Assembly (NCBI RefSeq): GCF_023715465.1
Contig: NZ_JAMBOE010000004.1
Span: 248,001-312,000, forward strand
Source: Paenibacillus macerans
Lineage (GTDB): Bacteria > Bacillota > Bacilli > Paenibacillales > Paenibacillaceae
Direction of reading: 5' to 3'
DNA: 64,000 nucleotides
Position 1 is the first letter of the stretch; every line of letters begins with the position of its first letter. Of the stretch, positions 61,175-64,000 are shown piece by piece. The notes beneath the pieces were generated by a model, which was not told the origin of the DNA, made no database searches, and saw only the letters and a program-made list of their open reading frames with translations. The translations under genes were made by a program, and so were the position numbers.

Positions 61175-62371
61175 TTACAATTCTCTATTCAAAAAATTCA
61201 GCGCAATCGCTGACAACATGCTTACTCCATAAGGCAAAGCCGTTTCGTCCAGGTCGAACATCGGATGGTGCAGCGGGTACCTCGTTCGTTCCTCGTCGTT
61301 GCCTGACCCCAGCCGGAAAAATACACCCGGGACATGCTCGCAATAAAAAGCGAAATCCTCCCCGCCTGTGGACGGTTTAATGTAGTTCCACACCTTGGAG
61401 CCGTAAACTTGCTCACTGGTTGCGGTCATCAGATCAACCATGTCCGCATCGTTGATGACAAGCGGATAGCCCGGACCAAACTTCAGTTCATATCCGGCGC
61501 CAAACGAAGCGCACACGCCGCTGACCACCTGCTCGACCAGGCCCGGCATCCGTTCCCGCAGCTCCCGGGACAACGTGCGGATCGTACCCGTCATCTCCAC
61601 CTCGGGCGCAATAGCCGTCCCCATGTAACCTCCGGAAATTTTGCCGATGGTTACGACGACCGGCTCCAAAGGGTCGACCATGCGGCTGGAGATGTTTTGC
61701 AGCGCGCTGATCACTTGCGCGGACACCGCGATGGCATCGATCCCTTCATGCGGCCGAGCCGCATGGCCGCCTTTGCCCAGCACCTTGACGGTGAAGGCAT
61801 CAGCCGAAGCAAAAGCGACTCCTTTGCTAACGCCAAGCGTCCCCGTCTTCAGGTCGGGAAACATATGCAGCCCCGCGATGGCATCGACCTTGGGATTGTC
61901 CAACACCCCGTCTTCAATCATCGCCCGCGCGCCCGCCAAACCTTCCTCCGCCGGCTGAAAGATGAATTTGATGTTCCCCGCTTTCGGCTTTCCAAGCCCT
62001 GTCAGCAGCTTAGCCGTTCCCATCAAAATCGCCGTGTGCGCGTCATGGCCGCATAAATGCGCTTTTCCCGCTACCTGCGAGCAGTACTCCGCCGTCTTCT
62101 GGTCCTGGATCGGGAGCGCGTCCATGTCCGCTCTCAGGCCGATCGTCGGGCCCTGGTTTTCGCCCCGCAGCAGCCCTACAACGCCGGTCCCGCCCACATT
62201 CCGGGACACTTCCAACCCCAGCTTCTCCAGGTGTTCGGCAACGATCGCCGACGTACGGAACTCCTCATACCCCGTTTCCGGGTGGCGGTGAAAATCCCTG
62301 CGCCAGGCGGTCAACTGCTCCTGAAGCGGTTTTGCCAATTGCAAAAGCTCTTTGATTTCCATAAACTCCAC
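61175..62371 (-). CDS. M20 family amidohydrolase/metallopeptidase
   Basis: The 398-residue protein resembles N-acyl-amino-acid or hippurate amidohydrolases (M20D). The metal-site motifs are LRADMDALPIQD, CGHDAHTAIL and FQPAEEGLAGARAMIEDG, and the C-terminal His is in YPLHHPMFDLDE. GTG 62371 is chosen because AGGAGG lies 5-6 bases upstream. It is cytoplasmic and probably cleaves what the peptide transporter imports. The gene lies between the FCD regulator (10 bp) and the binding protein (14 bp) in one operon. Confidence 0.92.
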   Translation of the reverse strand: MEFMEIKELLQLAKPLQEQLTAWRRDFHRHPETGYEEFRTSAIVAEHLEKLGLEVSRNVGGTGVVGLLRGENQGPTIGLRADMDALPIQDQKTAEYCSQVAGKAHLCGHDAHTAILMGTAKLLTGLGKPKAGNIKFIFQPAEEGLAGARAMIEDGVLDNPKVDAIAGLHMFPDLKTGTLGVSKGVAFASADAFTVKVLGKGGHAARPHEGIDAIAVSAQVISALQNISSRMVDPLEPVVVTIGKISGGYMGTAIAPEVEMTGTIRTLSRELRERMPGLVEQVVSGVCASFGAGYELKFGPGYPLVINDADMVDLMTATSEQVYGSKVWNYIKPSTGGEDFAFYCEHVPGVFFRLGSGNDEERTRYPLHHPMFDLDETALPYGVSMLSAIALNFLNREL

Positions 62372-62381
62372 GGTCTCCTCC

Positions 62382-63116
62382 TTAATCCCCGGCAACCACG
62401 CGGGCGTAAATGGCCTCTGCGGCAAAGCTGATATGCCGTTTCATCACGGCGCGCGATTTGTTTTTGTCCCGGGTTTTGAGCGCTTCGAGAATCTCCATGT
62501 GCTCTCCGCAGTTTGCCGAACGCACATTTTCGTCATAAGGCATCAGATCAAGTGCCGGATTAATCTTGGTCCGAATCTTTCTGACCGCCGCCTCGCAGTA
62601 GGGGTTGCCCGAAGCCTTGGCGATGGTCAAATGGAATTTGACGTCCAGCGCCCGAAACCATTCCCGCGTACAGTCCGGCTCCAAGCTCTGTTCCAGATAG
62701 CCTTGGAGGAGTTGCAGCTCGCCTGCGGTGATCCGCTCAGCGGCGAGAAAAGCGCTCTCCGGCTCCACAATCGACCGGTATTCGAACACCTTTTGCATCT
62801 GATCCCAATCCCGTTTGATCTCCTCCCGGGTTCGCTTATGCGCATGGGCCGTCACTGGCAGGATGAACGTTCCCCCCTTGGCTCCAACCCGCTTCTCGAT
62901 GAGACCTTTGGCCTCTAACGCGGCAAGCGCCTCACGCACCGTAATGCGGCTGGCATTAAAAATCTCCGCAAGATCCCGTTCGGACGGAAGCTGATCCTCG
63001 CTCATAAATTCCTTCAGAATGATCGCTTCCTCCAGTTGCTCCTTGATGAATTCACTGACCTTTTTGGTCGATACCTTCTCAAAGGGCAGGGGAAATTGAT
63101 TCGACATGTTTAACAC
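62382..63116 (-). CDS. GntR/FadR family regulator with FCD domain
   Basis: The 244-residue protein has a winged helix (LPSERDLAEIFNASRITVREALAALEAKGLIEKR) and a C-terminal all-helical FCD domain (about 95-235). Its metal-binding Asp/His residues are at the expected places (DVKFHLTIAKASGN, MKRHISFAAEAI). It is the first gene of the M20/peptide transporter operon. A palindrome covers its own transcription start, so it probably represses the whole operon until a carboxylate ligand binds. Confidence 0.92.
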   Translation of the reverse strand: MLNMSNQFPLPFEKVSTKKVSEFIKEQLEEAIILKEFMSEDQLPSERDLAEIFNASRITVREALAALEAKGLIEKRVGAKGGTFILPVTAHAHKRTREEIKRDWDQMQKVFEYRSIVEPESAFLAAERITAGELQLLQGYLEQSLEPDCTREWFRALDVKFHLTIAKASGNPYCEAAVRKIRTKINPALDLMPYDENVRSANCGEHMEILEALKTRDKNKSRAVMKRHISFAAEAIYARVVAGD

Positions 63117-63126
63117 TCCGATCTAC

Positions 63127-63151
63127 TAATGGTCTAGATCTCATACCATTA
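63127..63151. promoter_or_regulatory. Candidate FCD-regulator operator
   Basis: TAATGGT and ACCATTA face each other across 11 bp, and the outer base touches the -10 box of the operon promoter. Binding here would block transcription. Confidence 0.65.
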
Positions 63152-63179
63152 CTATAATACCAAGTAAACTGATATGCAA
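63151..63179 (-). promoter_or_regulatory. Promoter of the FCD-M20-Opp operon
   Basis: TTGCAT (63174-63179), a 17-bp spacer and TATAGT (63151-63156) lie on the minus strand, with transcription starting inside the palindrome. Confidence 0.7.
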
Positions 63180-63395
63180 TCTAAAATTTTTTTGCAACAT
63201 TTTGGATGAAATAGATTTCAATCCCTTATCTTATGATTTCTACGTTTTCTTCTAAATTCCTTGATATCATGGAGAATGCGAGGAAATGGCCGTTTTCCAG
63301 CGAATTTAGCTTGACCTGAAATGCTTTTCATACTTTATAGTAGAGGTAACAAACAAAGGTACGTTTATTAAACAGAGACTTAAAGAGGAGGCAAC

Positions 63396-64000
63396 ATGAG
63401 CTACAAAATCGTATTTTTTGACATTGACGGAACATTGGTAAACGAGCAAAAGGAAATCCCGGAATCCGCCCGGCAGGCTGTGCTTGAGCTTAAAGACAAA
63501 GGGATTGAAACGGTCATCTCCACGGGAAGAGCGCCTTATTTCATGACGAACATTGCCGGACAGCTTGGCATAGAGTCATTCGTCTGCCTGAACGGCGCCT
63601 ACGTTGTATACAAAGGGCAACCGGTCGTAGAATATACGATTCCCAAAGAGCATCTTGAACCGCTGGTCGAGCGGGCGGGAAAACATGATCACTACCTGGT
63701 TTACCAGGGAAAAGAAGCTTACTTCTCCAATGCCAAGCAGCACCCCGCCTTACTGCAGTCGGTCTCTTCCTTAAAAGTAGAGCTTCCCGGCTACGATCCG
63801 AACTTCTGGCGGCATTCCAACGTATACCAAGCGTTTTTGCATTGTACGGCGGAGGAGGAGCATCTATACATGAGCGATATTCCCCATCTGCGGTTTGTCC
63901 GCTGGCATAAGCACGCCATGGACGTTATGCCTGTGGGAGGCTCCAAAGCGCGGGGCATCCAGGACTTGCTCAGCCACTTAAACGTAAACCCCGAAGAAGT
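63396..64000 (+). CDS. Cof-type HAD-IIB phosphatase, 5' part
   Basis: The first 201 residues of a Cof-like HAD hydrolase are seen; the gene runs off the window. Motif I is FFDIDGTL (nucleophile and acid Asp), motif II is ISTGRAP, and the C2b cap begins after FVCLNGAYVV. Such enzymes dephosphorylate sugar phosphates, nucleotides or FMN and are hard to assign by sequence. ATG 63396 follows GAGGAGG. A plausible promoter (TTGACC 63311-63316, TTTATA 63334-63339) lies upstream. Confidence 0.92.
   Translation, partial: MSYKIVFFDIDGTLVNEQKEIPESARQAVLELKDKGIETVISTGRAPYFMTNIAGQLGIESFVCLNGAYVVYKGQPVVEYTIPKEHLEPLVERAGKHDHYLVYQGKEAYFSNAKQHPALLQSVSSLKVELPGYDPNFWRHSNVYQAFLHCTAEEEHLYMSDIPHLRFVRWHKHAMDVMPVGGSKARGIQDLLSHLNVNPEE

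Overview
The window looks like chromosome from a Paenibacillus-like, spore-forming Firmicute of fairly high GC. The evidence is an SLH-anchored surface protein, a LysM/GH18 spore-type glycosidase, plant cell-wall glycosidases (GH9, GH52), strong AGGAGG ribosome binding sites with many TTG and GTG starts, and Firmicute-type riboswitches. No phage, complete insertion sequence, CRISPR array, tRNA or rRNA was seen.

Layout. 1-11 kb: a GH9 endoglucanase 3' end with a frameshift, a very large SLH-anchored 5'-nucleotidase-type protein split by one in-frame stop, and a divergent AraC regulator/GH52 beta-xylosidase pair beside a GH43 C-terminal remnant. 11-17 kb: an EamA transporter under an FMN riboswitch (candidate riboflavin transporter), a LysM-GH18 protein and a metNIQ-type operon. 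17-26 kb: an ABC exporter with its two-component system, then a TetR-HlyD-ABC-2 operon. 26-35 kb: serine dehydratase sdaAB/sdaAA under a tandem glycine riboswitch, a 1,821-residue secreted subtilase and a VOC protein. 35-38.6 kb: an ABC-2 exporter (one ATPase, two permeases). 38.7-51 kb: an exopolysaccharide or wall-glycan cluster with a histidine kinase, a mannose-1-phosphate guanylyltransferase, a response regulator, an AftD-like GT-C protein, three other glycosyltransferases and a Wzx-like flippase. It is preceded by a self-standing c-di-GMP riboswitch facing the antisense strand of the kinase. 51-55 kb: an hxlB remnant, a hypothetical protein and an S9 peptidase carrying a long HQAQ tandem repeat. 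55-63 kb: a peptide ABC transporter, an M20 peptidase and an FCD-type regulator forming one operon. The window ends inside a HAD phosphatase.

The most unusual structure lies between genes. Three unrelated sequence families (A, 3 copies; B, 4 copies; C, 1 copy) share one plan: about 185-240 bp, four short (about 25 bp) modules, with the last two inverted relative to the first two in A and C and each module quasi-palindromic in B and C. They match no known element I can name. Together with the orphan c-di-GMP riboswitch they are the best candidates for something undescribed.

A second theme is low-complexity or tandem-repeat expansion inside otherwise ordinary proteins (S9 peptidase, histidine kinase, AraC regulator, EamA transporter, ABC permease, AftD-like protein). 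Three or four genes are visibly broken. Some of those breaks could be assembly errors, so they need read-level checking.
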